Positions 1-8,270 of a stretch of DNA of 64,000 nt are shown in pieces; the stretch's first letter is position 1, and the number at the start of each line of letters is the position of its first letter. A program made the translations under genes and the position numbers. The stretch is from Pirellulaceae bacterium (lineage in GTDB: Bacteria > Planctomycetota > Planctomycetia > Pirellulales > Pirellulaceae). The notes under the pieces are model-generated. The model ran no database searches and was not told the DNA's origin. It was given only the letters and a program-made list of their open reading frames with translations. The stretch is from the NCBI GenBank assembly GCA_018402565.1, contig JAGYIQ010000005.1:310001-374000 (forward strand). The letters are read 5' to 3'.

Positions 1-586
1 ACTGCACGTTCCAGCCCATCACGTCGTCTTTCCAGTTATCACTGCGGACGAAGCTGCAACCGGCACAGTGTCGGTTCCCGCAGGGGGCCGGAACCAGGCG
101 ACTGGTTCCGCAGTGCCCGCACTGGAATTGTGCACTGCCCAGATCCCCCGTGCGACAGCTGGCCAAGCGGGCCAGTACTCGACGCATCTGCCCGGCCTGT
201 TGGAGCGGATACCCCCAGGCATTGAGATCTGCCTTGTCCCTATAGCGTCTGAGGACGTCACGCACCGCCGGCGGCGGTGCCGGCTTGCAGCTATGACTCC
301 AGGCCGAGTCCGTATTTGTCATCTATGACCCGAGTATCGCAACTTTCGCTCCGTCATAAGTGCTGTTTTTCGCTCGTTCCTTCGCGCAACAGCCTACCAC
401 AGGTCGTAGGAGTGCACTTATGACCAGAAGTCAATTCTAGAATTATTGGGCTCGTGTTCACTTAACAACTTGACGAACCGCCGTCCAGTCCGAAACGATG
501 GAGAGCCGCGAACGTGTTTCGTGGTTCTTTGTGACTTGTTTTGAATGATTGTTTGGTTGCTTGGTTGGTTTTACAGGAGTTGAGCG
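1..586. other. No convincing gene; left edge of accessory region
   Basis: Short open frames on both strands here resemble no family I recognise and look like chance frames. A perfect hairpin lies at 262-280 (8-bp GC-rich arms, 3-nt loop). The right half holds the inverted motif at 353-424 and the leader of the primase-like gene, whose ribosome binding site AGGAG lies just before the ATG at 587. Confidence 0.5.
353..424. promoter_or_regulatory. Inverted 11-bp motif pair upstream of the primase-like gene
   Basis: GTCATAAGTGC at 353-363 is repeated as its exact reverse complement GCACTTATGAC at 414-424, 50 bp apart. A looser palindrome of the same half-site, GTCATCTATGAC, lies at 318-329. A third copy of the core is at 2904, just before the recombinase gene. 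Seen directly: the motif and its positions. Inferred: binding sites for a protein of this mobile module, either an operator or recombinase accessory sites. The spacing is too wide for a simple recombination core. Confidence 0.5.
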
Positions 587-2701
587 ATGGATCCGGCGGA
601 ACAGAATGTGGCTGTGACCAACGTAGACTGGCTGCGAGCCCTGGAGCTTGACCCATGGGCTGCGGTTGTGACGTATTATGCCAGCTGCCTGCCGCTGCAC
701 GAGAAGGCTTGGCAAGCCGCACGGCAACGCTGGCAACTCAGCGATGCACAATTGATTGACCAGCAGATTGGGTACGCCGATCGCACCCTCGGTAATCTGA
801 TTCCTGTGCGACGCATCAAGCAAGGCCTCCGAATTCGTCAGCTCCTGGAAGCCACCGGACTCTACAAGGACAACGGACGCGAGACCCTGCGTGGCTGCCT
901 CACTCGCCCGATCTACGATGCGCACAGCGGCCAACTGCAGGGGATCGAAGCTTGGCCAGCCGATCCGAATGCCGAATCACCCGAACGCATTTGGTTGCCC
1001 ACCCGTCCTGGAACGACAGCGCCGTCGAGTGTAAATCCGGAGCGAATCACTCCAGACCAAGTCGATCCGGAGCGAGTGAACTTGAACAACGAAGTTGGTG
1101 CTGCCACGGCGGAGCGAACGAAGCCAACGGCAGGCCGGAGTGACGAACGATCACATTCACTGCAAGTGGTCGGTCGCGACTTGCTCTTTAGCAGTGGCCA
1201 GCGTGAATACCGTCTCCGCGGCTGGCAGGCCAATCCGGCCGGTACCTCGCTGAAGGTCAACCTGCGCGTGCGACTGGAATCGCTGGTCCATGTCGACACG
1301 CTGGATCTGCTCAAGTCGGCTGCTCGCAGTAGTTTTCAACGGGCTGCGGCCGCTGAACTTGGGTGTGACGAATCGCTGATCAAGTTCGACTTGGGCCAAT
1401 TGCTCTTGGCCGTCGAACGCCAACTCGATGAACCGACTGCGGTGGCCAACGAGATTCCGCCGATGAGCGACGACGCGCGAGCCGCGGCCCTGGAGTTCCT
1501 GCGGGCCCCCAACCTGATTCAGCGTCTGGCCCAAGATCTCAGTACGGCCGGCATGGTCGGCGAACAACTCAATCAGTTGGTTGGTTACTTGGTCGCCATC
1601 AGTCGCAAGTTGCCCACGCCCTTGGCCATCGTCATTCAATCGTCGTCCTCGGCTGGGAAGACCTCGCTGTTGGAAGCCATCTTGCGGTGGGTGCCGGCCG
1701 AAGATCAAGTCCGGCTCAGTGGTCTGACAGGTCAAGCGTTGTACTACTTGCCACCCGGAGCCTTGCAGCACAAAGTGTTGGCCGTCAGTGAAGAGGAAGG
1801 ACTCACGGCCGCCACCTACGCCCTCAAGCTCTTGCAGAGCGAGGGCCGTTTGACGCAGGCCAGTGTCAGCAAGGGCGAGCAGGGGCGGATGGTCACCAAC
1901 CAGTACACGGTCGAAGGACCGGTGGCCATGATGGTCACGACCACGGCCACCGAAGTCGATGAAGAACTGCTCAACCGCTGCTTGGTCCTCAGCGTGGATG
2001 AATCGCGTGAACAGACGCGGGCCATCTTGCAGCACCAACGACAGGCCCGGACCTTGGCCGCTCGGCAAGTGGCCTTGGCCAACGATGCGCGGCGGACGCT
2101 GCATCACAACATGCAGCGGTTGCTGGAACCCTTGTGGGTTTGTAACCCGCTGGCCGGTCAACTCAAGTTCGCCGATCATCGACCCCGTCTGCGGCGTGAC
2201 CACCAAAAGTATCTGACCCTGATCGAGGCGATTGCCCTGCTGCATCAACATCAACGACCCATTCGTTCGACAACCATCGATGGTGTGACGCAGCGCTACA
2301 TCGAAGTCTTGCCCAGCGACATTGAATTGGCCGATCGCTTGACCAAGAACTGGCTGGGACGCAGCTTGGATGAACTTGCCCCGCAGGCTCGTGTGTTTCT
2401 GCAGCAGTTGGATCAGTTCGTCCAGGACGTGGCCCGCCAAGATCAGATTCCCCGTTCGGCAGTCCGCTTCACTCGGCGCCAACTTCGCGTGGCCACCAAG
2501 TGTGCCGACTTTGCGATGCGGAAGCATTTGCATAAACTGGAGCAATTGGAATACGTGTTGGCCCATCGTGGACGGAACGGACAACGCTACGTGTACGAGT
2601 TGATTGTCGATTACAGCCAGCTGGATGACGAGGCGACCGGCCTGCTCACACCGGTCGAGGCCGGTGAACGCCCGCCCTCGCGCCCTGCACAAACCGCCTA
2701 G
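587..2701 (+). CDS. Primase-like/P-loop ATPase of a mobile element
   Basis: A 704-residue protein. Residues 10-125 resemble the N-terminal helical part of bacterial primase-type proteins (pattern IGYADRTLG, then a short tail ending in GIEAW), but I see no CHC2 zinc finger or complete Toprim domain. A linker at 145-195 contains short repeats (NPERITPDQ, VDPERVN). The C-terminal half has a Walker-A-like SSSSAGKT at 352-359, an acidic Walker-B-like KVLAVSEEEG at 395-404, and a sensor-like stretch MVTTTATEVDEELLNRC, consistent with a helicase-type ATPase. The ATG at 587 follows AGGAG at good spacing. The tyrosine recombinase gene starts 264 bp downstream on the same strand, so this is probably the replication or mobilisation protein of an integrative element. 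The domain-level call is moderate and the exact role unknown. Confidence 0.6.
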   Translation: MDPAEQNVAVTNVDWLRALELDPWAAVVTYYASCLPLHEKAWQAARQRWQLSDAQLIDQQIGYADRTLGNLIPVRRIKQGLRIRQLLEATGLYKDNGRETLRGCLTRPIYDAHSGQLQGIEAWPADPNAESPERIWLPTRPGTTAPSSVNPERITPDQVDPERVNLNNEVGAATAERTKPTAGRSDERSHSLQVVGRDLLFSSGQREYRLRGWQANPAGTSLKVNLRVRLESLVHVDTLDLLKSAARSSFQRAAAAELGCDESLIKFDLGQLLLAVERQLDEPTAVANEIPPMSDDARAAALEFLRAPNLIQRLAQDLSTAGMVGEQLNQLVGYLVAISRKLPTPLAIVIQSSSSAGKTSLLEAILRWVPAEDQVRLSGLTGQALYYLPPGALQHKVLAVSEEEGLTAATYALKLLQSEGRLTQASVSKGEQGRMVTNQYTVEGPVAMMVTTTATEVDEELLNRCLVLSVDESREQTRAILQHQRQARTLAARQVALANDARRTLHHNMQRLLEPLWVCNPLAGQLKFADHRPRLRRDHQKYLTLIEAIALLHQHQRPIRSTTIDGVTQRYIEVLPSDIELADRLTKNWLGRSLDELAPQARVFLQQLDQFVQDVARQDQIPRSAVRFTRRQLRVATKCADFAMRKHLHKLEQLEYVLAHRGRNGQRYVYELIVDYSQLDDEATGLLTPVEAGERPPSRPAQTA

Positions 2702-2718
2702 AAGTTACAGCTTTCCAA

Positions 2719-2770
2719 CCTTGAGCGACCTTGAGCCTACCTTGAGCCTACCTTGAGCGGACCTTGAGCG
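2719..2770 (+). repeat. Tandem 11-bp repeat, about five copies
   Basis: CCTTGAGC followed by two or three variable bases (GA, CTA or GGA) repeats in tandem starting at 2719, 2729, 2740, 2751 and 2762, directly after the stop codon of the primase-like gene. It belongs to the short tandem duplications seen throughout this window. No function is evident. Confidence 0.85.
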
Positions 2771-2903
2771 CGAGCTGCTCTAGGTCGCCAGAGGCATGAG
2801 ACCTCGTTATTTACGGGCTCAAACCTCTCTCGAGCCCCGCCATGACTTCGGATTGGCAGGTGCCACACGCAAAAACGATCAAGCTCACATGGGGCCACTG
2901 AGA

Positions 2904-2914
2904 TCATAAGTGCA
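2904..2914 (+). promoter_or_regulatory. Third copy of the TCATAAGTGC motif
   Basis: TCATAAGTGCA lies 52 bp before the recombinase start codon. It matches the 353-363 copy over 10 bp and the reverse complement of the 414-424 copy over 11 bp. Its place in the recombinase leader suggests an operator or a recombinase binding site (inference). Confidence 0.4.
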
Positions 2915-2965
2915 TACGGCTCGTGTTGGCCGACACATCGAACCAAGAACCAAGAACGCAGAACC

Positions 2966-3892
2966 ATGCCGACCTTTCCTGAACTTTTGCCGTCGTATTA
3001 TTTGGCGTTGCAGTTGGACCATTGGTCGCCGCGGACGGTGGAGCGACGGCGTTTCTCACTGGGCCGGTTCGTGGACTGGGCCGAGCAGCGGGATTGCACG
3101 GAGCCGCGTCAGTTGGACGAGCAGGTATTGGGGGCTTATCGTCGTGCGGTCTACCATCATCGCCAGAGTCGCACGGCCCAGTCGCTGAAGTTCAGCACGC
3201 AGAGCTCGTACTTGGCGGCATTGAAGCATTGGCTGCACTGGCTCTATCAGAACCAGTACACACCGACCGATTGGAGTTTGGTCGTCCGCTTGCCCAAGTC
3301 GGAGAAGCGTTTGCCGTCGGCCTACCTGACGATCGAGGAGGTGGAGCGGATCCTGGAGGCGGTCGATTTGGGGACGACGGCTGGGGTGCGGGACCGGGCG
3401 ATGTTGGAGGTGTTGTACTCGACGGCAATCCGTCGCAGCGAGCTGGTCGGCTTGGAACTGGACAGCATCGATCGCAGTCGGGGCTTGCTGCGAATCGTGC
3501 AGGGGAAGAATCGCAAGGATCGTTACGTGCCGATCGGGCGTCGGGCCTTGGCCTGGCTGGAGAAGTACCTTCAGGAGATCCGGCCGCAGTGGTTGCGGGA
3601 CGAGACGCAGGTGTTGTTCTTATCCAGCCGGGGCAATCGTCTGCATCCCAATGCGGTCAATCCGTTGTTGCGACAGTACTTCGAGGCAGCCGAGATCACC
3701 AAGCCGGGCAGTGTGCATATCTTTCGCCACACGGCCGCGACGTTGATGCTGGAAGGCGGGGCGGACTTGCGCAGTCTGCAGACGTTTCTGGGGCACGAGC
3801 ACCTGAATACGACCGAGATCTACACGCACATTACCTTGCAGCAACTGCGGCAGGTCTACCTGCGGACACACCCCGCCGAGCGGGACGAGTAA
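2966..3892 (+). CDS. Tyrosine recombinase/integrase (XerC/XerD-like)
   Basis: A 308-residue phage-type integrase, close to the usual Xer length. The N-terminal SAM-like core-binding domain spans about 1-100 and the catalytic domain about 115-300. The full catalytic set is visible: Arg156 in AIRRSEL, Lys181 in GKNRKDR, His251 and Arg254 in HIFRH, His277 in GHEHLNT and the nucleophile Tyr286 in EIYTH. The enzyme should therefore cut and rejoin DNA through a 3'-phosphotyrosine. It follows the primase-like gene and is followed by RHS and repeat DNA, not by a dif-associated locus, so an element-borne integrase is more likely than the chromosomal Xer. Attachment sites could not be identified with confidence. 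Confidence 0.9.
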   Translation: MPTFPELLPSYYLALQLDHWSPRTVERRRFSLGRFVDWAEQRDCTEPRQLDEQVLGAYRRAVYHHRQSRTAQSLKFSTQSSYLAALKHWLHWLYQNQYTPTDWSLVVRLPKSEKRLPSAYLTIEEVERILEAVDLGTTAGVRDRAMLEVLYSTAIRRSELVGLELDSIDRSRGLLRIVQGKNRKDRYVPIGRRALAWLEKYLQEIRPQWLRDETQVLFLSSRGNRLHPNAVNPLLRQYFEAAEITKPGSVHIFRHTAATLMLEGGADLRSLQTFLGHEHLNTTEIYTHITLQQLRQVYLRTHPAERDE

Positions 3893-4278
3893 TGCGGCAC
3901 AGGCCGTCGGCCAGAGTGTTTTTGCAACCGGTCACGTTCGTCGGATACGCCTCGCAACGGGTACATCGGCGCCAGTCGACTGGCCGTTGAGCAAGCTCTG
4001 GGCACTCTCCAGTTGTTATTCACGCAAAGGTGCGGACATTCTTTTCGTCTGGCTCCAGGGTGTCCCACCGGACGTGCCCAGTTTCAATTTTTCCAATATC
4101 AACCGACCCACCTCCTTTTATTGAGCCTGAGCAGAGGATCTGCACCGCTGCGAGTCGCTGGGATTTTTGGCACATCTCGGGTCGCTGAGCCGAAAATTCG
4201 CTTGCTTCTGACCCAGCCGGCCGGGTAAACTGGGGGTGGCGGTGTGTTTTCCGCCGTGACTTATCCGAGGGCCTTCGA
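3893..4278. other. Gap between recombinase and RHS fragment, no gene seen
   Basis: About 390 bp without a supported gene. Coding character like that of an RHS core is absent until about 4370, which fits loss or replacement of the 5' part of an rhs gene. Just inside the downstream frame is a small inverted repeat, CCGTGG...CCACGG, at about 4313-4335. Confidence 0.5.
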
Positions 4279-5427
4279 GTGATTCGTAACCTTATTTCGC
4301 GTCGCAGTCCTTCCGTGGTGGCTTCTGCCACGGCGGGAAGTCGTCCTGCCCCTACGCCTACGCCAGTCAAAACCTCACAAACTTATTATCATCGCAACCA
4401 ACAGTATTCCATCGTCGGGCTGACCAATGCCGCCGGGACGCTCGTTGAACGCTACACCTACAGCGCTTACGGCACCCTCGGCATCTACGCCGCCAACGGC
4501 ACCGTTCGTAGTAGCAGCACTTACGCCAATCGTTACACCTACACTGGGCGTGAGTGGGATGGTGACTTGCGGCTCTACCACTTCCGAGCGCGGTGGTACG
4601 ATCCGGCGACGGGCGGGTTTGTGACGAGAGATCCATTGGGGTATGTGGATGGGATGAGTTTGTATCGGGGGTATTTTGGGGTGCGGGGGGTGGATCCCAC
4701 GGGTGAAATGGCCATTGTTCGCTCTGAAGACGAAATTGTGTGGATCAATAACAATGATGGGAGTATCCAAACGGGGAGTTATATTTATCGGCGACCGGAT
4801 GGGATCTGCTATGTGACTCAAATGATACCCGGCGAGGGGCTAGTTCACATTACAGTTCCTTGTCCGGAATTTCCCTTGCCGCTTATCTTACCATTGCCGG
4901 GGGCAAGTAAACGCACTATGGTCTTTACCGAACGTAAAGAAATGGCATGTCAAGAGGTTGTTGGTTGTGTTCCAACATGTAATGAGCCAGCAGACCGATG
5001 TTACTTCTATTTCACCGCAGTTGCAACTGCTAACGCAGCTTCATTTCAGATTTATCACAAGAAGTCGGGAAAATGTAGTTCAGACATCGATCGAACGAAG
5101 TTTGGTGGTCATGTAACGGTCGAATTTACTGATGGCTTAGCATGCAAACTAAACCAAGGCTCGTTTCCGGAAGATGGAAATCCGCCTGCTATAGATCCAG
5201 AATGCATGGGTAGAATTAAATGGGGATTTGATGGGGCGAGCGATCCGCCCCCGCTTGTACGTATACTTCCTGGCGGGATCAGTGGCCAGGCATTTACATT
5301 TTACGGAGAGATCCTATTTGTCGATTTTGAATTTGAAATCAGAGTTTCGTGTCTCTGCCAAGATCGTTTTCTTGCCGCAGACGAATGGGAGATCTGGGGA
5401 CCAATTAAAGGAACCCTCGCCCCATAA
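4279..5427 (+). CDS. Orphan RHS C-terminal module with a variable, possibly toxic tip
   Basis: The open frame starts with GTG at 4279, but the true start is uncertain. Residues 34-142 are the C-terminal end of an RHS/YD-repeat core: IVGLTNAAGTLVERYTYSAYG, then LYHFRARWYDP, TGGFVTRDPLG and the closing DPTG. RHS shells are normally over a thousand residues, so only their last segment remains. After DPTG comes a 240-residue tip rich in cysteine (about ten Cys) and visibly lower in GC than its neighbours, typical of the exchangeable effector part of RHS proteins. I recognise no nuclease, deaminase or ADP-ribosyl transferase motif in it. A small gene follows 5 bp downstream in the position of an immunity gene. 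The RHS assignment is firm; toxicity is inference. It may be a silent cassette or a degraded gene. Confidence 0.75.
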   Translation: MIRNLISRRSPSVVASATAGSRPAPTPTPVKTSQTYYHRNQQYSIVGLTNAAGTLVERYTYSAYGTLGIYAANGTVRSSSTYANRYTYTGREWDGDLRLYHFRARWYDPATGGFVTRDPLGYVDGMSLYRGYFGVRGVDPTGEMAIVRSEDEIVWINNNDGSIQTGSYIYRRPDGICYVTQMIPGEGLVHITVPCPEFPLPLILPLPGASKRTMVFTERKEMACQEVVGCVPTCNEPADRCYFYFTAVATANAASFQIYHKKSGKCSSDIDRTKFGGHVTVEFTDGLACKLNQGSFPEDGNPPAIDPECMGRIKWGFDGASDPPPLVRILPGGISGQAFTFYGEILFVDFEFEIRVSCLCQDRFLAADEWEIWGPIKGTLAP

Positions 5428-5432
5428 ATAGT

Positions 5433-5879
5433 ATGTTGCCAAATTGGACTGCCTCGATGTTATTGCCAAGATTTTCAATTGCAAAATTGCTACTTTTCGG
5501 CACGATTATTTCGATGATGGTTTGGCTCATTTTTCACTTAAACAGTTGCGATGAGTCGTTGGTCTTTGATACGGAACAGGATGTAGGCACCGTAAGTGAC
5601 GGTGATCAGCATGACGTCTTCTTCTTGTTTCGGAACTGTCGCCAAGAAACGGTAGCGATTTGGCTATATGAAATCGTAACATCGGACATCAAGTATATGG
5701 GTGATGATTCTCCGTTATTGATCCCGCAAAACGAAGAAAGGGAGCTCCACTTCCGAATTCGTGCGCGTCGGTGGATTCCACTGCGTGAACGACAGTTTCA
5801 AAGAGTGCGGATTAAGACGAGCGACCCAGAAAATCCGATTGTTGAATTGACGATTCACATGAACTTCGCGTCACCTTGA
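5433..5879 (+). CDS. Small membrane-anchored protein, possible partner of the RHS tip
   Basis: 148 residues, starting 5 bp after the RHS tip stop codon; an alternative ATG is at 5457. One hydrophobic segment (about 16-34) is followed by an extracytoplasmic domain of about 110 residues. Its pattern (FDTEQDVGTVSDGDQHDVFFLF..., later RVRIKTSDPENP) resembles the Ig-like DUF1573 fold common in planctomycetes, without the usual cysteine motif. Like the tip it is lower in GC than most of the window, suggesting joint acquisition. By position it could be an immunity protein, but no immunity family is recognised. It could equally be a separate lineage-specific membrane protein. Confidence 0.55.
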   Translation: MLPNWTASMLLPRFSIAKLLLFGTIISMMVWLIFHLNSCDESLVFDTEQDVGTVSDGDQHDVFFLFRNCRQETVAIWLYEIVTSDIKYMGDDSPLLIPQNEERELHFRIRARRWIPLRERQFQRVRIKTSDPENPIVELTIHMNFASP

Positions 5880-6174
5880 AGAATACCCCGTAAATAACCC
5901 CGATTCTGAGGATTAGGCCGGGAGCTGCCGCCGGACGACCGCGGATTGGCATGGAGTTCGCTAACCGAAAGATAGGGCGATTTTAGCCCCAGCGGTCAGA
6001 TTGGGAGGCGGAAGACAGGGCTGTTTCGCGTCGACAGAGCAGATGAGCCGACGGGCGGCAGTGATTTTTGGTCGCGTGGGACGGGCTGAGGACAGACCGG
6101 TAGCGAGGCAGGCGGTTGGGCTCGCTGCCGAAAGGACGTTTTTATTGGCCGCGAGAGGTGCGACTTTTTGGCGG

Positions 6175-6410
6175 TCATTTTTCCGCGAATGAGTTTTCCT
6201 CCGGGGGCGGGATGCCCGTTGGCAGAGTGGGTTGCTCGGTCCGCCCAGCGGACTTTGACTTGGCCCGTTGCCGCGGTGGCACGTACACGACGTCGGGATT
6301 GAATTCATAGATCGTCGAATTTCGCAGTTCACCCGACTTCAACTGCTCGGCGATCCGCTCGATCAGGTGCCAATAGATCGCTTGGTACAACCCTTGGGTG
6401 AAGGAACTGA
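6175..6410 (-). pseudogene. 3' fragment of a broken gene next to the repeat region
   Basis: On the minus strand the last 78 or so codons of an open frame have ordinary protein composition (GLYQAIYWHLIERIAEQ, then a basic Pro-rich tail), ending at a stop at 6175. Upstream of about 6410 the frame runs straight into the 154-bp repeat family, so the original N-terminus is missing. This looks like a gene whose 5' part was replaced by repeat DNA. I do not recognise the family, and chance openness in GC-rich DNA cannot be excluded. Confidence 0.3.
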
Positions 6411-6411
6411 G

Positions 6412-6570
6412 CGGGGACAACTCGCCACAAAACGTGGCCAATGGAAACGCTTGGGCCGGCCTTGAGAAGGCCCATCGACGCGAGGTCCCGCCGCTTGTCG
6501 TTCCGCCTTCAGGCGGTCGCCCTCCGAACCCTAGTCGCCCTATGCCTGAAAGTGGGATGACGAGCGATGC
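6412..6570 (+). repeat. 154-bp repeat, isolated copy
   Basis: A copy of the unit found in tandem at 7606-8030. It contains CCAATGGAAACG (AATGG at 6440), a GAAGGC...CGAGGTCCCGCCGCTTG segment, an inverted CCGCCTTCAGGCGG, and CCCTAGTCGCCCTATGCCTG. It directly precedes the first copy of the duplicated 240-bp segment. Confidence 0.8.
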
Positions 6571-6795
6571 CAACGGCCCCAATGACCTTGTGTCGTTGGA
6601 CCGAAAGTTTGACAGGCTAGAGGGCGACGGCGTGCGGCTTGGGCGGTCGAGTGCCACGGTGGTTTAGCTGCTCAAGGTCCACCGAGACCGCAATTGGGGG
6701 AGGTATGTTCTGCGATGCTTGGAGTTGTTTGCACGGCTGGGCGGTGACTGGCCGCGAAGCAATGCTCTGCCGCAGACTGTTGGTGGGCGGTGTGG
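6557..6795 (+). repeat. Duplicated 240-bp segment, copy 1
   Basis: From GATGACGAGCGAT to the first 97-bp unit this stretch is matched, with scattered substitutions, at 8031-8270. Both copies contain GACCGAAAGTTTGACAGGCT, which is close to the reverse complement of the TCTAGCTGCCAAACTTTCGG part of the 97-bp units. The segment is therefore itself a distant inverted relative of the array. Confidence 0.85.
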
Positions 6796-7555
6796 CCAAG
6801 GGGCAAAGAGCCGTCTTTTTGATTATTGGGGGGGGCGGTCTCGCTGCCAAACTTTCGGTCCCACGGGTGAACCCGCGGGGGCCGTGTGACCAAGGGGCGA
6901 AGTGCCGTCTTTTTGATTATTTGGGGGGGCGGTCTCGCTGCCAAACTTTCGCTCCGGCGGGATAAACCCACCGGGGGCGGTGTGACCAAGGGGTGAAGAG
7001 CCTTTTTTTTGATCATTGGGGGGGGGCGGTCTCGCTGCCAAACTTCCGCTCCGGCGGGATGAACCAACCGGTGGCGGTGTGGCCAAGGGGCGAAGTGCCT
7101 TCTTTTTGATCATTGGGGGGAGCGGTCTAGCTACCCAAACTTTCGCTCCGGCGGGATAAACCCACCGGGGGCGGTGTGACCAAGGGGTGAAGAGCCTTTT
7201 TTTTGATTATTGGGGGAGCGGTCTAGCTACCCAAACTTCCGCTCCGGCTGGATGAACCAACCGGTGGCGGTGTGGCCAAGGGGCAACGGGCCTTCTTTTT
7301 GATCATTGGGCGGGCGTTGGTAGCCGGTCAGTCATCGCCCCATCGGCACGAGGCCGAAGGTGGCGGTGTGACCAAGGGGCGACGGGCCTTCTTTTTGATT
7401 ATCTGGGGGGGGCGGTCTCGCTGCCAAACTTTCGGTCCCACGGGTGAACCCGCGGGGGCCGCTGTGACCAAGAGGCAAAGCTCCATCTTTTTGCGACCGT
7501 GGGGCAGGTGTGGTAGCCGGTCAGTCATTTGGCGGAGTTTCTCCATGGCGCCTTC
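6787..7555 (+). repeat. Array of 97-bp repeats, block 1 (eight units)
   Basis: Units are anchored on GTGTGRCCAAGGGG, with CCAAGGGG at 6796, 6890, 6986, 7083, 7180, 7276, 7372 and 7468 (CCAAGAGG in the last); the spacing is 94-97 bp. Each unit has the anchor, then TCTTTTTGAT, a run of six to eight G, and a second half of one of two types. Type A contains GCCAAACTT or CCCAAACTT and a GC hairpin with a 4-5-nt loop (for example CCGGCGGG-ATAAA-CCCACCGG). Type B contains TAGCCGGTCAGTCA and CGGC-ACGAG-GCCG. Unit six and the partial unit eight are type B. The period is not a multiple of three and no frame persists, so the array is noncoding. Confidence 0.9.
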
Positions 7556-8030
7556 CGCCTAAAGGCGGGACTACAAGCGGGGCCGCCTAGCCGGGAGACG
7601 TGAACAATGGAAACGTTCAGAGCCGGCCTAACGAAGGCTCACCGAAGCGAGGTCCCACCGCTTGTAGTTCCGCCTTCAGGCGGTCGCCCTCCGTACCCTA
7701 TTCGCCCTATGCCTGAGTGCGGGATGACGAGCGGGGCCGCCTAGCCGCGAGACGTTACCAATGGAAACGTTCAGAGCCGGTCTACAGAAGGCACGCGGAA
7801 GCGAGGCCCCGCCGCTTGCAGCTCCGCCTTCAGGCGGTCGCCCTCCGAACCCTAGTCGCCCTATGCCTGAGAGCGGGACTACGAGCGGGGCCGTCCAGTC
7901 GCAAATCGTGACCAATGGAAACGCTGAGGGCCGGCCTAACGACGGCTCACCGAAGCGAGGTCCCGCCGCTTGTAGTTCCGCCTTTAGGCGGTCGCCCTCG
8001 ATACCCTAGTCGCCCTATGCCTAGAAGTGG
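7556..8030 (+). repeat. Tandem 154-bp repeats, three copies
   Basis: AATGGAAACG recurs at 7606, 7760 and 7914, exactly 154 bp apart. Each copy carries an inverted CCGCCTTCAGGCGG (or TTTAGG) and CTATGCCTG, and ends in GCGGGAYKACGAGC. The copies separate the two 97-bp blocks. The region opens at 7556 with CCGCCTAAAGGCGGG, an end fragment of the same family. Confidence 0.85.
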
Positions 8031-8270
8031 GATGACGAGCGATCCCAGCGGCCCCAATGACCTTGTGTCGTTGGACCGAAAGTTTGACAGGCTAGAAGGC
8101 GACGGCGTGCGGCTTGGGCGGTCGAGTGCCACGGTGGTTTAGCCGCTCAACCTCCACCGAGACCGCAATTGGGGGAGGGGTGTTCTGCGAAGCGTGGAGT
8201 TGTACGCACGGTATGGCGGTGAGTGGCCGCGGGGCGATGTTTCACCGCAGAGTGTTGGTGGGCGGTGTGG
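8031..8270 (+). repeat. Duplicated 240-bp segment, copy 2
   Basis: Second copy of the 6557-6795 segment, again placed between a 154-bp repeat and the first unit of a 97-bp block. The repeated order (154-bp unit, 240-bp segment, 97-bp array) indicates one larger duplication of more than a kilobase followed by divergence. Confidence 0.85.

Noticed and set aside
1157..2692. 511-codon minus-strand frame opposite the primase-like gene
   Set aside because: A GC-driven shadow with no recognisable domain; the plus strand has clear motifs and a ribosome binding site.
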